Shown here in pieces: positions 1 to 11,964 of a stretch of 64,000 bases of DNA. Every line of letters starts with the position of its first letter. Within the stretch, counting starts at the first letter, position 1. The stretch comes from Calendula officinalis (lineage: Eukaryota > Streptophyta > Magnoliopsida > Asterales > Asteraceae). The notes under the pieces were generated by a model, which saw only the letters and a program-made list of their open reading frames with translations, ran no database searches and was not told the origin of the DNA. The position numbers were made by a program, and so were the translations under genes. The stretch is from positions 47,694,646 through 47,758,645 of the forward strand of contig OY970821.1 of assembly GCA_963853835.1 (NCBI GenBank), given 5' to 3'.

Positions 1-112
1 GGTACTCGGTCATCCAATCCATACTCACTACCACACACGGCTCTCTCATGGCGTTAGGGATAAAGTTTATGGGAAATTTCTCCCCGCACAGTTCAGTCAA
101 AAGATCGTTAAA
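1..112 (-). pseudogene. Retropepsin C-terminal remnant of gypsy D
   Basis: Read on the minus strand, this stretch encodes a short segment ending in MDWMTEY. It is preceded by FIPNAMREP and a run of hydrophobic residues. This matches the end of the aspartic protease of plant Ty3/gypsy polyproteins, where an 'IPM...V(I/L)GMDWL' pattern follows the second beta-sheet lobe. The catalytic DSG triad is not visible. No gag-like frame continues to the right, so the upstream part is deleted or decayed. The left window edge cuts the feature. Confidence 0.55.
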
Positions 113-2634
113 CATTCTAGAACAGGTAAAATTTCATTTTCGCTGGTTCTCTATTAGAATGGCTCAGAAGAGTCCTCTACTCTATGGGACAATAGTTTGC
201 TTAAGGTATAAGAAGCAATTTAGTGGTTTACACCGCTATCAACTAATATAAAAACATGCAAATAAATCATAAGGAATATACATATCATACAGAATTCCCA
301 TATACTCAGGTATGTAACTCTGAAATCTGTCTCAGAAATAAACTCAAGAGCAAACTCAGAAATCTTAACTAGAAGTAAACCCCGAAATCTAACTCAGAAA
401 CATAACCAGAAATTTTTCTCAGAAATAAACTCATAAAGTACTAGCAGTAACATTGTATAAACAAATCACATTTTTACTCATTCTTATAACTACTCGTGTG
501 TTCCAATTTACTAGCTTATAATACTTGGACAGATAATTTACTTCTCAACGTTATTGGTTCTCAGAATAACTCTTTTTAACCATTTATCATTACCTCGCTC
601 TATTAGGTTACATATTACTCATTTTCATAACCCTCTAATTAGCTCAAATTAACAATCTTGTCATTTAATTCTCTTTAATAGGTTCTCATTCTACTATATT
701 TAGTGGTTTCTCGATAATATTTTAATAGATGTTTTCTCATTCCTCCAGTTTAACGATCCTTTAATAGACCGTTTCACTGATTTTTACCCAATTTAAAATG
801 TCTCTTAATTATTTTGACGATATCTACTCATTAATTTCATGTTCCCACTAAAAATTCCAATTAAATTTCATACTCGTATTTATAATGATTTCTCGTTACT
901 CCAGTTTAATAATTATTCATAAATAGAGTTTTCTCATAAAATTTTATAATACCTCAAAACTCATAACAGTTTATAATACTTCAAAAATTTGAATAAAACT
1001 TCCCGTTAATTTAATACTTTTCTCTTTTGACTCATTTTATTAATTTGCTTACGTAACTCGATTTGTAAATCTCTTATAACTCAAAATTACTCCATAATTA
1101 ATCAAAATAAAATTTTATCATTTAGCTCGTTTTAATAATAACTCATTACCAGCAAATTACCGATCTCATTTTAACTCATTTTCCTCAAAATTTCATTGTA
1201 TCAGTTTTCTCATATTCGACTCATTAATAAGTTCTCATCACTTTAATTTCACGATTTCTCATTATCACATTTATAACCACCCAAGAATAAGTATACTGTC
1301 TTATTTGTATATAATTGTAGTATTACTACTTCACTTTTGCATGATATTCATTCAACCCAAATAACTTGATTTGTTAATTTCTCCAGTAAACCCGATCTAT
1401 CATTTTGTTGTAAATTCTATAATTACCCATAGAATAAATTTAATTATTCTCAACTGCTTGATTTGATAGTTACTCTTATATTTTATTTGATCAATTATAT
1501 GTATCTAGATTTCGCACTTTAAATTCATACCAACAAAATCTCTCTGCATAAGCATCATGCTCATAATATTTATAAATAATAATTAATGATATTCATTTCT
1601 TGTCAGTTTTTCCTTTTTTACCCCTACTCAACTCCACTTGGAGAAAAACTCGTCCTCGAGTTTGGAACTAGTATTGTCTACCAAAATAAACAAGCAAGTA
1701 TGTAGTCACTCAAACAATTAGGATACACATACTAAATTCACCATAACAAGCATTGGTCCATTGTTCCCCTCAAAATCTCCCCCTAACCAACCAAAAGTCC
1801 TGTGTGTACGGTAATAGGGGCCCTCTATTACTTTCGACACATGCTTTTGTTTGGTCACGAGTCAATCCCAAAGTTCACAACTTCCCACATAAAAGTAATC
1901 CACAAACAAATCACACTCAGAAGGAAGAAAAGTTTACTCTCAATATCTGATAAATACAGATATGCACTCAGCTGTATGTACTCGAAATCTTATAAACATT
2001 ACTCAGAAATGCACTCAGCAAAAGGCACTCAGCAAAATATTTTATTATGTTTTCAACAGTTAAACTCAGAACATAATATAGTTCATAAACTCTTTTAATT
2101 TATTTTAAATAGATCAACACCGAATCAATGATGATAGTCTCCCTTTGGTTCACTTTTAATAAATACCCTTTAAGATAAACTTGAATAATTTCTGTTTAAT
2201 TTGACTTGGCAATCCTCGATTAATTGGTATAACAAACTTAAATAGGTTATTCAATATCTCTGCGTTAAATAAATAATCTCTCACTGAATTCATGAAAAAA
2301 ATAATTATGGATTTTCAGTCTCAGCTATTAAGATCACATACTTTAAAAGTTTTCTCATTTGATCTCAATTTAATAAATCTCGGTTTATTATTTTCTCAGC
2401 AAAAAGATTTTCCCAATACATCATGTCTCATCTCTTTATAAAAACATTCTCCTTTTTAATTGTCCAAAGATTTCATAAATTTTAAATTTTTAAATTTGGA
2501 TAAATAAGTGAAAAGGTTCCACTAAATAAAATATCAAATGTTAATTCAACATTAAAAAAAAACATGCTTAATCCAACTAAAGTTCTAATATTAAAAACTA
2601 AAACGACTCTGAAATAACGGATAAGAATAAAATC

Positions 2635-2677
<43 letters not shown>

Positions 2678-3427
2678 CCTCGTCTAGCTCAAATGTAAAT
2701 CATGTAAAATAATTATCAATTTTTAAAAAAAAAATTTAAAATATGTTCTCGGTATTTTCACTTTTGCTGGACTTGATGAACTGTCACAAAAATATTCTTT
2801 TGATAATAAAAACATCTTTCTTTTATTCGTTTCACCGTTTACTCGTTTCAATAACTCTTTTTATTAAGTATTTTCCCTAAAACGAAAGGTTTTAGTATTT
2901 TATCAATATGAAGAATTTATTACTCCTCTTTTCTTATTCACCCCAAAACATGTCCTCGTTAAATAATTTATGAAGTTTATATCATAATTTTATATTCATT
3001 TATTACCCTTATTGGTTAGAATTTCTCAGAATTATAAAATCTCACAGATTATATAAAATATTATGTAATTAAAGTAGCATGTATAACGCGGATGTACTTA
3101 GAATTACACACGAAAAATATACTCAGAAAAGCGATCTTAGTCGCGAAATACACTCAGAATTATATCGAAATTATACTCGAATTAATGATAGCAATTCTCA
3201 TATTTGTCATTCTTTCAAAACTCAGAATACAACGAAATTCCCAAATAAATAAAAGCTCTGAAATATTACCGGCAATAGGAAGCGAGAGGTCGACGTGACA
3301 TGCTGTATGTTTGATGTGGAAACGTTTCTCAGAAAAAAAATATTTGACTCTTTTCTCGTTTTAAAAACTCGATACTCAAACTTGAGATTGAATCCACCCC
3401 TTGTGAATCCAAATCCCTCAAGTCAGT
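113..3427. other. Non-coding internal region of gypsy D
   Basis: About 3.3 kb of AT-rich DNA with no credible reading frame on either strand. Short plus-strand CTCA, CTCAGA and ACTCGT words recur at high density. An uninterrupted T tract lies at 2638-2671. A short segment at 1630-1660, read on the minus strand, resembles the CTCGAGGACGAG-type sequence often found at the end of plant gypsy pol, but no pol precedes it. The region probably represents leader and gag sequence destroyed by deletion and decay. Confidence 0.4.
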
Positions 3428-3439
3428 GCTCTGATACCA
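3428..3439 (-). other. Primer-binding site of gypsy D
   Basis: On the minus strand this reads TGGTATCAGAGC, complementary to the 3' end of plant initiator tRNA-Met. It lies three bases inside the LTR boundary at 3443, which fixes the orientation and identifies the adjoining LTR as the 5' one. Confidence 0.85.
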
Positions 3440-3909
3440 ACTTGTAACACCCTAAAATTTACAAGATTTTTAAAATTTTTGAAAACAAAATTATAATCAA
3501 AAGGTCCCATAAATAAATCTCAGATATTAATATTTAACATTTAAAACGTATTTATTGCGGAAATAGTTAAAATAAAGTAAAGTGTTTTAAAATATTAAAT
3601 GATGTCCACATCAGTAATGAAAAGATACAGCGGTCAACCGTCCACCTTCTCCTTTCCTTTGCTGGTACCTGAAACAATGTGGGGGAAGGTTTGGGTCAGC
3701 TGGGGAAGCTGAGTGAATAATTCTCAAAATGCAAACAATCATAACATACAACACATGAGGGCACATCGGTGTACTCCTACTCAGAATCTACTCGATTAAT
3801 TACTCAGATTTATTTCTCAGATTTTATTATTCAGATTTTAATTTATATAGCGCGCTTGTGTGATTTGGGACGAGAGATCAACCTCGCCCCTCCTCACACC
3901 TCAGATAGG

Positions 3910-4047
3910 CGTAAGCCAAAACTCAGACGGGAGTGATCCCAAAACTCAGACTGGAATAATCCCAAAAACTCAGACGGGAATAATCCCAAAAACTCAGACG
4001 GGAATAATTCCAAAAACTCAGACGGGAGGTGATCCCAAAACTCAGAT
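3910..4047. repeat. Minisatellite, 26-27 bp unit, in LTR of gypsy D
   Basis: About five consecutive units of the form AACTCAGACGGGAATAATCC followed by CAAAA, with small length and base changes between copies. The array also produces repeated residues in a spurious plus-strand reading frame, which I do not regard as a gene. Confidence 0.85.
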
Positions 4048-4149
4048 GTGTGTTACTATGTTTTATTATTTCTTTAACATAATTATCTCAGATTGCCCTA
4101 GCAAGTAGTAGCACAGAATGACCCTGTGCCGAGCTCGGTTACCCAGGCA

Positions 4150-4275
4150 CAATGTCTCAGATTAAAATAAATCAACAGCTGCTCAGATACTCAGATAGCA
4201 TGTCAAACTCAGATAACAAATCAAACTCAGATAGCGGATCAAACTCAGATAACAGCTCAAGCTCAGATTACAATT
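4150..4275. repeat. Short tandem array, about 16 bp unit, in LTR of gypsy D
   Basis: Repeated units of TCAAACTCAGATA plus three or four variable bases occur about six times. The array shares the ACTCAGA core with the neighbouring 26-27 bp array, so both probably grew from the same seed motif. The Ser-Asn-Asp-rich frame it creates is a by-product of the repeat. Confidence 0.75.
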
Positions 4276-6086
4276 ATGGTGCAAGAAATATAACACATAA
4301 GTCATGCATGTACAACGTTAAAACTGAATACACGGTGAGAATACTCACCTCGAGAAACGTAAGCTCCAAAGGGTTCCCGACAGTCAAAGGTACAGCACGT
4401 TATCCCTTAGACGGTCCTAAAACCAAAAACGAAACCCTGAATTAAAATCCTACCCGAGGGCTTATTTCAGAAAACTGGCAGCACCCGTCAGTCTCACGGG
4501 AACTGCCATAACTCTTAAACGGCTCATTAGATTTTTCCCATCTTTTCACCACAACAACTAGACAATCAGAACTACAATTTACTGTGAGACGGTCACTGGC
4601 CAAAACAGACTCTAAGTGTCTCAAAACAGTTTTGCAAGACAGACATGACGCACAGGTCATTTTCCTAACAGCAGCATACTAAATTGACTATAACTTTTAA
4701 ACCGTAATTCGGATTGACGAGAGGGTTGCGGCATTGAAAAGCTAACTCAGAAGACAAGTGACCAGCACGGGCCAAAAATCCAAAAACATATTTTAAGTGT
4801 GGTAAAAACAGTCCCGAACTCAGAAGACAGAATCTGCCAAAGTTTTAGTTGATATTTAAAAGAACCCGATTTGAATCCCGATAACAACCCGCTTATTCCC
4901 GAGACACCCGACAGTCGCGAGACTCATTTTAACTTCATAAATCTGTTTACCTTTCATTTAGTCTTCTATTGAAAAATCTATTTCGTTTTAAGGAACCAAG
5001 AACCTATAGGTTCGGTTCCCGGTTTTTCGGTTATTAAACGTTTAGCAAAACGACAATTGGTTTTACCCAACCCGACACTCATAAAACTCAGAATCCACAA
5101 TTAATACGGTTTAACCACGTATTGAATAAAATCATGAACACCAAAAACGGAAAAAAGGTTTAGGGTTAGGAATTATACCCTACGAATCTAGAAGATGATA
5201 ACACACGAAACAACCCGTTGACCACTCCTCCGATGCACAATAATCACAGCTTGCGCTGTGATTTGGTCAAGAAAAGGGGTCACCAAAATGCCAATCCAAA
5301 GACTCATATCTTCCTCAATTTAAGCATGACGTCACAAATCACAAATCACCATCCCAAATAAAATGACTACAAAATATATGGAATTTGGGTTGATCTGCTT
5401 TCGCCTCTTTGTCCCATGCGTATAGCATCAAATTAAAAACAAGCATAGACGGTGGCTTTTGGGTTATTAATCTCGCACAAGAAAAAGAAAAGAAAAAAAA
5501 CGAATAAATAAACAAGAAAACAAGGACGCCTCCAACAATTAGGCAGCGGACAAGGAACGAAATAAAAAGGGAAGAAGATAAGGATTACCAGAATTCATTG
5601 CTTAAGAATACAATCGCGTGAACTTGCTTATTTCTCTTGCTGCTGCGATTTGACTTGGTAAGGTGGAGGTGTTATGCGGCTGCCGACTAGAGAGGGAGCT
5701 AGGGATAGATTTAGGGAAAACTTTAGTTTAAGTATGGATTAAGATAAGGGTTTAAGGCTTGGTAATTTCTCGGGCCCTTGGCACTTCCATGTTGGACCGG
5801 ACAATGAATTACAGAAAGGAAATTAGCTCGGGCCTACGTTTATTTAATTACTTATCACACACAATTAACCCCATGCTAAGTGTCTCATTAAACTAGGTAA
5901 TAGTCATAATTATTTAGTTATGAAATAACTAACACTCTCGTTATTTTATCCGAAAACGTCACTCCATTTAATATCAGAATTAATTGCACATATAAACACG
6001 ACATCTCAAATATTAAAATATTATCACATAATTTAATTTAAGGTAAAAGTAATATTTTAATTACTAGAAAAATCCAGGGCGTTACA

Positions 6087-6884
6087 GCTTGACCTTGTTG
6101 CCTTTTTGTAGTTCTTCTCTCTTGATGAAGGCAATAATTCCTGTGGTAGCATCTGAATTGGTCTTGAGGAAGATGACCGAAGTGTATCTTGAGTATTCAT
6201 CAACCATGACAAGTGTATAGATCTTTTTGCCCAGAGATGGAGTACTGATGGGGCCAAAAAGATCCATATGTATCATAGTAAGAGGTTCATTTATTGAGTG
6301 GTTGACTTTTGATTTAAATGAACTCTTCTTCTGCTTGCCCATTTCACATGTTGTACATAACTTATCTTTAGAATAAGTAATAGTGGGCAACCCTCTCACC
6401 AACTTCTTCATACTGAGTTCGTTGATGTTTCTAAAATTTATGTGAGAAATTTTCTTGTGCCACATCCAGTTCAGTTCTGGATTGACTTTAGAAAGCAGGC
6501 AGACTCGAATAGTGGGATCTAGTTCAGACAGGTTGACCACATAGACATCCTTTTCTCTTCTAGAAATGAGTACAGGTTGCCATTTGTCATTGTAGATAAT
6601 TACTGCAGTCTTCCTGAAGCGAGCTTCATTGTCATCATCCCACATCTGGCTTATACTGAGCAGATTGTGTTTCAGACCCTCTACATATAGGAAATTCTTT
6701 TAAAAGTTATGTTGCCTGCCTTGATCACTCCATATCCTCTTCTTTTTCCCACTGAATCATCCCCAAACTTGACAGAAGGACCCTTCTCTGGAGTATAGTT
6801 TAGAAGGTACTCCATACTGCCAGCCATGTGTCTTAAGCAGCCACTACCTAAGTACCATTTTCTATCACCCTGCACAAGACACAT
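6087..6884 (-). pseudogene. Copia-1 pol N-terminal part (protease, GAG-pre-integrase, integrase start)
   Basis: Two collinear frames are visible. The first (6884 to 6681) begins MCLVQGDRKWYLGSG, which corresponds to the protease region; the catalytic Asp of the DSG triad seen in copia-2 is Gly here. The second (6645 to 6087) contains the H-x-H and CxxC residues of the integrase zinc-binding region, then the first core Asp in MIHMDLFGP and VMVDEYSRY. The frame stops at the gypsy D junction, just before the SDHGTEF block seen in the related copies. A frame change between the two parts plus the truncation make it non-functional. Confidence 0.85.
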
Positions 6885-6892
6885 AATTATGA

Positions 6893-9430
6893 TTAGTTCT
6901 TTTTAGGAACCCATTTTTGAATGGGACCTTTGGTAGGAGAAACAGGTTTTGACTTGATCAGTATCACTTCAGGAGAAACCTTGGAGGTTTTCTTAGGTGA
7001 TACTGACTGATTTTCTCTCTTTTTCTTTGGTACTGAGTACCTAGGACTTGAGACATCAGTCCAGCATTCATCTCCTTTATGACCAGTATGGTGACATCTA
7101 TAACATTTTCTAGGTCTATTTCTGAACATATTTTTCATATGGAATTTTAGAAAATTGTTTTTCTTTTGGTTGACCAGTATGAGTAAGTTTTGCAAACTTT
7201 TGACATAAGACTTTCATCTGATCACCAATAGATTTTAAAATATTATTTTGTCATTTTTTATGGATGGTTTAATATTATTTTTAACTAGTTTAGGAGGATA
7301 TGGATCTGGTTTCTTCTTTTTATTTGGCAAAGAAGTCTAATTATTTTTAGACTTCTTGCTTTTGCCACTTGAAGATCCTGATGGAGTTGATTATCATTTT
7401 TTAAGATAACAACTTTAACAGGCTCTTTAGGTTCTTCAGTATATGACTTGTCTGTTCTTGCAACCTCAGTATCAGTTAAAACACTTGAAGTAGCAGTAGT
7501 TTCATTTTCATTATATTTTTCAAAAGTAGTTGTATTAAACAATATTTCAAATGGTGGAACAGCAGATGTGTCATACTGCACTACTTCGGGTTCGGTATCA
7601 GAAATTTCTTTTTTAGGAAATTCAATACTGAGCTCTTGTAGTTCAGTATAACACTTTGAACAGATAGATGGACCAATAGGTTTATCAAAAATGATTTTGT
7701 CCTCATCATCTGACTCAGTTTGACATCCAACTTCACAAAATGTTTTTGATTTCACAAACTGAATAGGATTCATATCAGAAAATTCTTCAAATAAATCAGC
7801 AAAATTGTTTCTAATTTTTAACTGAGGATCAACACCAAGTGCAGCCCTCACATTTTCTGAAAATTATTGATTTAGACATTTATTTAATTTAATAGAGGCA
7901 TTTCCCCAAGATTTACACTATTTTTCAAATTTTTCTTTTTCTAATTTGTGTAAATGAGCTTTGTCAGCTAACCTTTGGTTCATGTCTTGTAAGTTTAAAA
8001 AATTTAATTCTAAATCTTTAAATTTTGCTAATTTATCTAAGTGTTCATTATTTACCCTTTCAAGTTTAAGAATAGTTAATTTTAAAGCTTTTTCTTTCTG
8101 TACTAAAGTTTTAAGATCAACAATCATGTACTCATAAATCTTTTCTTTTTCATTCACTGAATAAGTTTGAAAGGAACTCACCTTGTACAACTGAGTTGAA
8201 TCCCAATCAGTATGAACACTCATCCTCTCAGCTTCTTTGATATCCTTCTCAAAGGAGCTCTTCAAATCTTCTTCAGTGAAAGCCATAAAGGCTTTGTTTT
8301 CAACTTCTTCCTCATCATCACTAAGCTCTTCATCCATCCAAGCTTCAGAGTAAAGTGCCTGATGAGGTGCTCCATTTCCTGCTGCACCCATGCCCTTACT
8401 CTAGTTCTTCAACTTGACATACTTGTCCCTATACCGTTTAGCTCGGTATGCAATCTTGTCATTCTGATTAGTTTCAGTTGACTTAGTATGACAGTTGGCA
8501 GCAATGTGTCCAGGCTTTCCACACATGTAGCATAGACATGATCTTGGGTCAGTATTGGAAGAGCTAACACCCAGCCTCTTCTTCTTCAACGGATCCAGCT
8601 TCATAGACATGAGAGCCATTTGAGTTTCAAGCTCCTCTACCTCAGCATCAACAAGATCAACCTCTGGCTCCAGGCTCAGTGACAGTATAAGCATGTTGCA
8701 CAACTAAAGCCATGCCAGTGGAAGTCTTGTCAGTTTTCTTCCAGTTGATCAGTCTTGCAACATTGTTTTCCTCATGATTCAACATTAAACCATACAATGT
8801 TTGAAGAGTATATGTTTCAATGTTGTTAGCAGCATTGATAGAGTTTGTCATGTCAAGAAATTGTTGAGGGAGACTGTCCAGAAATTTTTGAACAAGTTCT
8901 TCTTCTTCTTTTACAATCCCTACACTGATGAGATCATGGATAACATTATTGAACCTGTTATAGAGAGTGGTGATGTCTTCATTAGGACTTGAGAAGAACT
9001 TTTCATACTTCCTTCTCATGTTTCTCTTTCTCTGCAACTTCACCTTAGCTGTGCCTTCACATGTGACTGATAAGCTATCCCACATAGCCTTTTCAGTTGG
9101 CAATTTCATAATTGCATTCAGTATTTCCTTGGTAACTGCATTACCAATCACCCCCTTTGCTCTGGAGTCCAGACTGTACAACTGACGGTCAATATCAGTC
9201 CATGTATGTTTCAATTTTGGAATTTTTCTTGTGCTTTCACGAGCATCATCAGTAGCTGCAACGGGTTCCACAGTTTGTGGAATGATGGGACCATCACTTA
9301 GTACTGTGAGCATCTCGTGGTAAATAGATTCGAGATACCATTAAGCTTTTAGTTTCCGTTGATGGAAGTCTTTGCCATCAAAGATGGGCACTCCCTTTCC
9401 AGACATAACTGGTGCAACAATGGAAGACAT
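6893..9430 (-). pseudogene. Copia-1 gag, multiply frameshifted
   Basis: The ATG at 9430 starts a product close to the copia-2 gag (SGKGVPIFDGKDFHQ near the start). An in-frame stop follows within about 30 codons, and at least four more frame changes split it into pieces at 9313-8657, 8703-8401, 8391-7918, 7851-7285 and 7195-6893. The first zinc knuckle (CYMCGKPGHIAANC) and the second (CYRCHHTGHKGDEC) are both recognisable, with a coiled-coil segment between. A splice-donor-like AAG|GTGAGT at 8181 is preserved at the site equivalent to that in copia-2. Confidence 0.85.
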
Positions 9431-9514
9431 TTTTGTTTTTGAAGGTTGGGAAGGGTATGTATAAGGAATGGTTGCCAGGGTAATAGATCGACTAAATAAG
9501 AGTATATTTAGCCT

Positions 9515-9526
9515 GCTCTGATACCA
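9515..9526 (-). other. Primer-binding site of copia-1
   Basis: Minus strand reads TGGTATCAGAGC, complementary to initiator tRNA-Met, two bases inside the 5' LTR end at 9529. The identical arrangement occurs in copia-2 and copia-3. Confidence 0.85.
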
Positions 9527-9528
9527 GT

Positions 9529-10026
9529 TGTTGGGTCACAACAACCCTGGTTTGTATATTATTTAGATAGAATTAGATTACTTAAGACAAATAATGTATT
9601 GAACACAAGATTATAGTCAAATGTAATATTCCACTAAGTGTGGCTTGTTGCGGAAAAACAAGACCACTACACAATTACAAAATGTATGAATGAACGTGTA
9701 AATTGGTATCCACTACTTTGCCAAGTGATCTCTATTTATAATGATATATAGATCTTACAAGATGGGCAAAGTAGTAACGGAAGGACTGGACAAGGAAAAT
9801 GACTAAGATCAAGGGATTTGATCTAGTCGGTTACATATGAGAATGTAACTCAGTCCTTCCACTCAGTATTGGATTTCCAATACTGAATTCTGATACTGAG
9901 TGGCCAATAATGCCCACTCAGTATCACACCAAGACTTAGCTAATATATTCTACAATCTAATCTAAGCTAGTCTAGGTTATCTTGTTATCTTATGATCCTA
10001 ATGGGGTAAAGCTTTTTGCCTTAACA
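9529..10026 (-). repeat. 5' LTR of copia-1
   Basis: 498 bp with TGTTGGGTCAC at the left and TGCCTTAACA at the right in plus orientation. These are the same ends as the 496-bp LTRs of copia-2 and copia-3. Many substitutions relative to those LTRs mark it as an older family member. CTCAGTA/TACTGAG words are present. Confidence 0.9.
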
Positions 10027-11155
10027 ATAGTGCCCTTTTTCATGGCACGAGTAGCACTCGATTTCATCCAACGGTTTGGCCCGGCAATCCCTTGCCATAT
10101 GCCCCGGCCTTCGACACTTAAAACAAGATTTTGAATCCGCCAAACATTCACCCTTGTAGTCCTTGCCACACTTCTTACAAGCACCAACACTTGATTGCTT
10201 AGAAAAGTTCGGGGTGAACTTTCCCTTCTTCACCGACCCCGAGCTACCTTCAAACTTCCTCTTTTCAAACTTTGGCCTATCAATGATCTTCCTTTGGCCA
10301 ACATGCTCAACATTCCTCGCCGCACCGATAGCCTCATCAAGTGTGGCGGCCCTTTTCACTTCGAACTCGTACTCCCACGGGAGTCCATTAACATATCTAA
10401 TATCCGGGACCTCTCATCCGGATACAATTTGATCACAAACAGGTTCAATCCCGTGAACTTTTTATTGTACTCATCGACACTCATTCCTTCCTTCTTCAAG
10501 TGGACAAACTCTTCTTGAAGTTTCTCCAAGTTTCTCTCGGGGCAAAACTTTGCCTTCAACCGTTTCACAAACTCATCCCAAGTCATCTTGTACACCGCCC
10601 CTCTTTCCCAATGTTTCATACATGGTGTCCCACCACACGAGGGCTTCATCTTTCAACAACCGAGAAGCATAGATCACCATATCACCTTCCTTACATTTAC
10701 CAGCTTCAAGGACTTGTTCGGTTTCACGGATCCAACGGATCGTGACTTTCAGTTCAGAGCTACCATAGTAGTTATCGGACTTAAAAGCCACAAAGTTCTT
10801 GTGCGTGCACCCCTTCCTTTCCCTCGGCTCGGGGTCACTCTCATCTTCTTCCGTCGAAGATCTTTTAGTTTGAGCAACACTTCTTGACTTGCTCTTTGAG
10901 CGGGGTGGAGATTCCTCCCGCCTTTCAGGAGCCTTATGAACAATTGAGGATTCGGTTCAAATCTTCATTCACTATGTCCCTCATTTGGTTGAACATATTT
11001 TGGAGGTGTTCTACGGTGACCGGGGTGTGAGTGTTCCTTTCAACACCAGAGTTTTCCTCCCTATCCCGGGGTTGAGGACCAAACACCGGTTCGACAATTT
11101 TATTCGAATCTTGCCCTTGATCAAGTGGACCTCTTCCACTTCTAGTTCTCACCAT
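10027..11155 (-). pseudogene. Gag of gypsy A, frameshifted and cut by copia-1
   Basis: Starting at the ATG at 11155 (MVRTRSGRG), the product contains a retrotransposon gag core (VTIRWIRETEQVLE, then ASRLLKDEALVWWDT and WDEFVKRLKAKFCPER) followed by CCHC-type knuckles (CFKCRRPGHMARDC and the start of CYSCHEKGHY). At least four frame changes separate these blocks. The last knuckle is interrupted at 10027 by the copia-1 LTR. Order and motifs match the gag of gypsy B at 13558 onward, with clear divergence. Confidence 0.85.
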
Positions 11156-11377
11156 TTTGCTATAATAAGACATCAATCATTTAGAAGTAAATTCATTAAA
11201 GTAACAGTAACATTGACCGTTCAAAAACCAAACATGACCTATTCCTTCAAGGTCAACCCTATTGAACCTACACTTAAGGTCTCAATAGTCATTTCATATG
11301 TATCCTATGGAACCTATGGTCCTACTAGTTCAGTTTAAGTCTGGATGGTCAACTCAACCTAGTTCTCTTAGACTACA

Positions 11378-11389
11378 GCTCTGATACCA
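11378..11389 (-). other. Primer-binding site of gypsy A
   Basis: Minus strand reads TGGTATCAGAGC next to the LTR boundary at 11393, identifying the interrupted LTR to the right as the 5' LTR of a minus-strand element. Confidence 0.85.
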
Positions 11390-11392
11390 AGT

Positions 11393-11566
11393 TGTAACAC
11401 CTCAATTTTTAAAACAATATTTAAATAACATTTAATCCAAAATACATAACACTGTATCGGTGTCAAATACCGGTTTTACAAAAACGAGATTATTTAAAGG
11501 TTTCTTGTTCGAGATTATCAGAGTTTAAAAAAATGGTGTTACAAATTATATCTTAACCAAAGGATA
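11393..11566 (-). repeat. 5' LTR of gypsy A, segment 1 of 3
   Basis: Begins TGTAACACCTC next to the primer site and runs to the gypsy B insertion. Its last five bases (11562-11566, GGATA) are the target duplication, repeated at 31444-31448 after gypsy B. Confidence 0.9.
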
Positions 11567-11761
11567 TGTAACAACCGTAATTTTACGTTTGTATTATCGT
11601 ATAATTTATTCGGGATTTATTTGAATTTCGTTATTTATATTAGCTTATGTTTCGAGTTGTGTTGTATCGAGTGTTTGAATGTTTGGGACTTGGTGTAACC
11701 AAGTATGGGTCAAAACTTGGATGGAAACAAGTTTAAAGGCCAAGAATCTGCATGGCTCAGC

Positions 11762-11942
11762 CCTCGCGGCGCGAGCCTGGCACGAGCCAGACGCCGAGTG
11801 AAACAGAGAGTTCAGAGCCCAGACGCGAGAGAATCGCGCCGAGCTCGAGTCGAGATTCGCGTCGAGCTCGCGGCGCGAGCGGCTCCTTTGAGCGGCGACC
11901 AGATGGAGAACCCGCGTCACCTCGCAGCGCGAGCGGGGCGCG
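11762..11942. promoter_or_regulatory. GC-rich palindromic block in U3 of gypsy B 5' LTR
   Basis: An island of CpG-rich sequence in an otherwise AT-rich LTR, made of variants of CTCGCGGCGCGAGC and GAGCTCGAGTCGAG. It lies immediately upstream of the TATA box. Its position suggests an upstream promoter element or methylation target; the function is inference. Confidence 0.5.
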
Positions 11943-11956
11943 AAGATGCCCTGAAC

Positions 11957-11964
11957 TATAAAAA
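11957..11964 (+). promoter_or_regulatory. TATA box of gypsy B 5' LTR
   Basis: TATAAAAA, with the GC-rich block ending about 15 bp upstream and a downstream GCTAGGGCTCATAACACC leader-like sequence. The equivalent TATA in the 3' LTR is at 30066-30073. Confidence 0.65.

Larger units (their letters stand above)
1..6086 (-). mobile_element. Gypsy D: partial Ty3/gypsy element inserted in copia-1
   Basis: The 5' LTR (3443-6086) has TG...CA ends and lies immediately to the right of a primer-binding site that reads leftward, so the element is on the minus strand. It interrupts the copia-1 integrase at 6087, leaving that reading frame open up to the junction. The internal region (1-3427) carries only a protease-like remnant at the left edge and otherwise no coding capacity. 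The 3' LTR and the second target-site copy lie outside the window, so the duplication (expected GCTTG from 6087-6091) cannot be confirmed. The LTR of about 2.64 kb is long for the gypsy elements in this window. Confidence 0.85.
3443..6086 (-). repeat. 5' LTR of gypsy D
   Basis: In plus-strand orientation the LTR runs from TGTAACACCC to GGGCGTTACA, so its ends are inverted copies of each other as expected for an LTR. Length is 2644 bp. It contains two short tandem arrays near its left end (3910-4047 and 4150-4275) and a short palindrome near 5245. Only one LTR is in the window, so age cannot be judged from LTR divergence. Confidence 0.85.
6087..10026 (-). mobile_element. Copia-1: decayed SIRE-type Ty1/copia element, 3' part outside window
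   Basis: Minus-strand element with a 5' LTR (9529-10026), a primer site, a gag remnant and the first part of pol. It is cut at 6087 by gypsy D, and the rest of pol and the 3' LTR must lie left of the window. The right end sits in the gag of gypsy A, and the flank 10027-10031 (ATAGT) is the expected target duplication. It belongs to the same family as copia-2 and copia-3 but is much more diverged, with many frameshifts, so it is an older insertion. Confidence 0.9.

Noticed and set aside
2482..2676. Minus-strand frame with a poly-lysine start
   Set aside because: It is produced by the T tract at 2638-2671 and has no protein-like features.
4152..4445. Plus-strand Ser/Asn/Asp-rich frame
   Set aside because: It is the translation of a 16-bp tandem repeat in an LTR.
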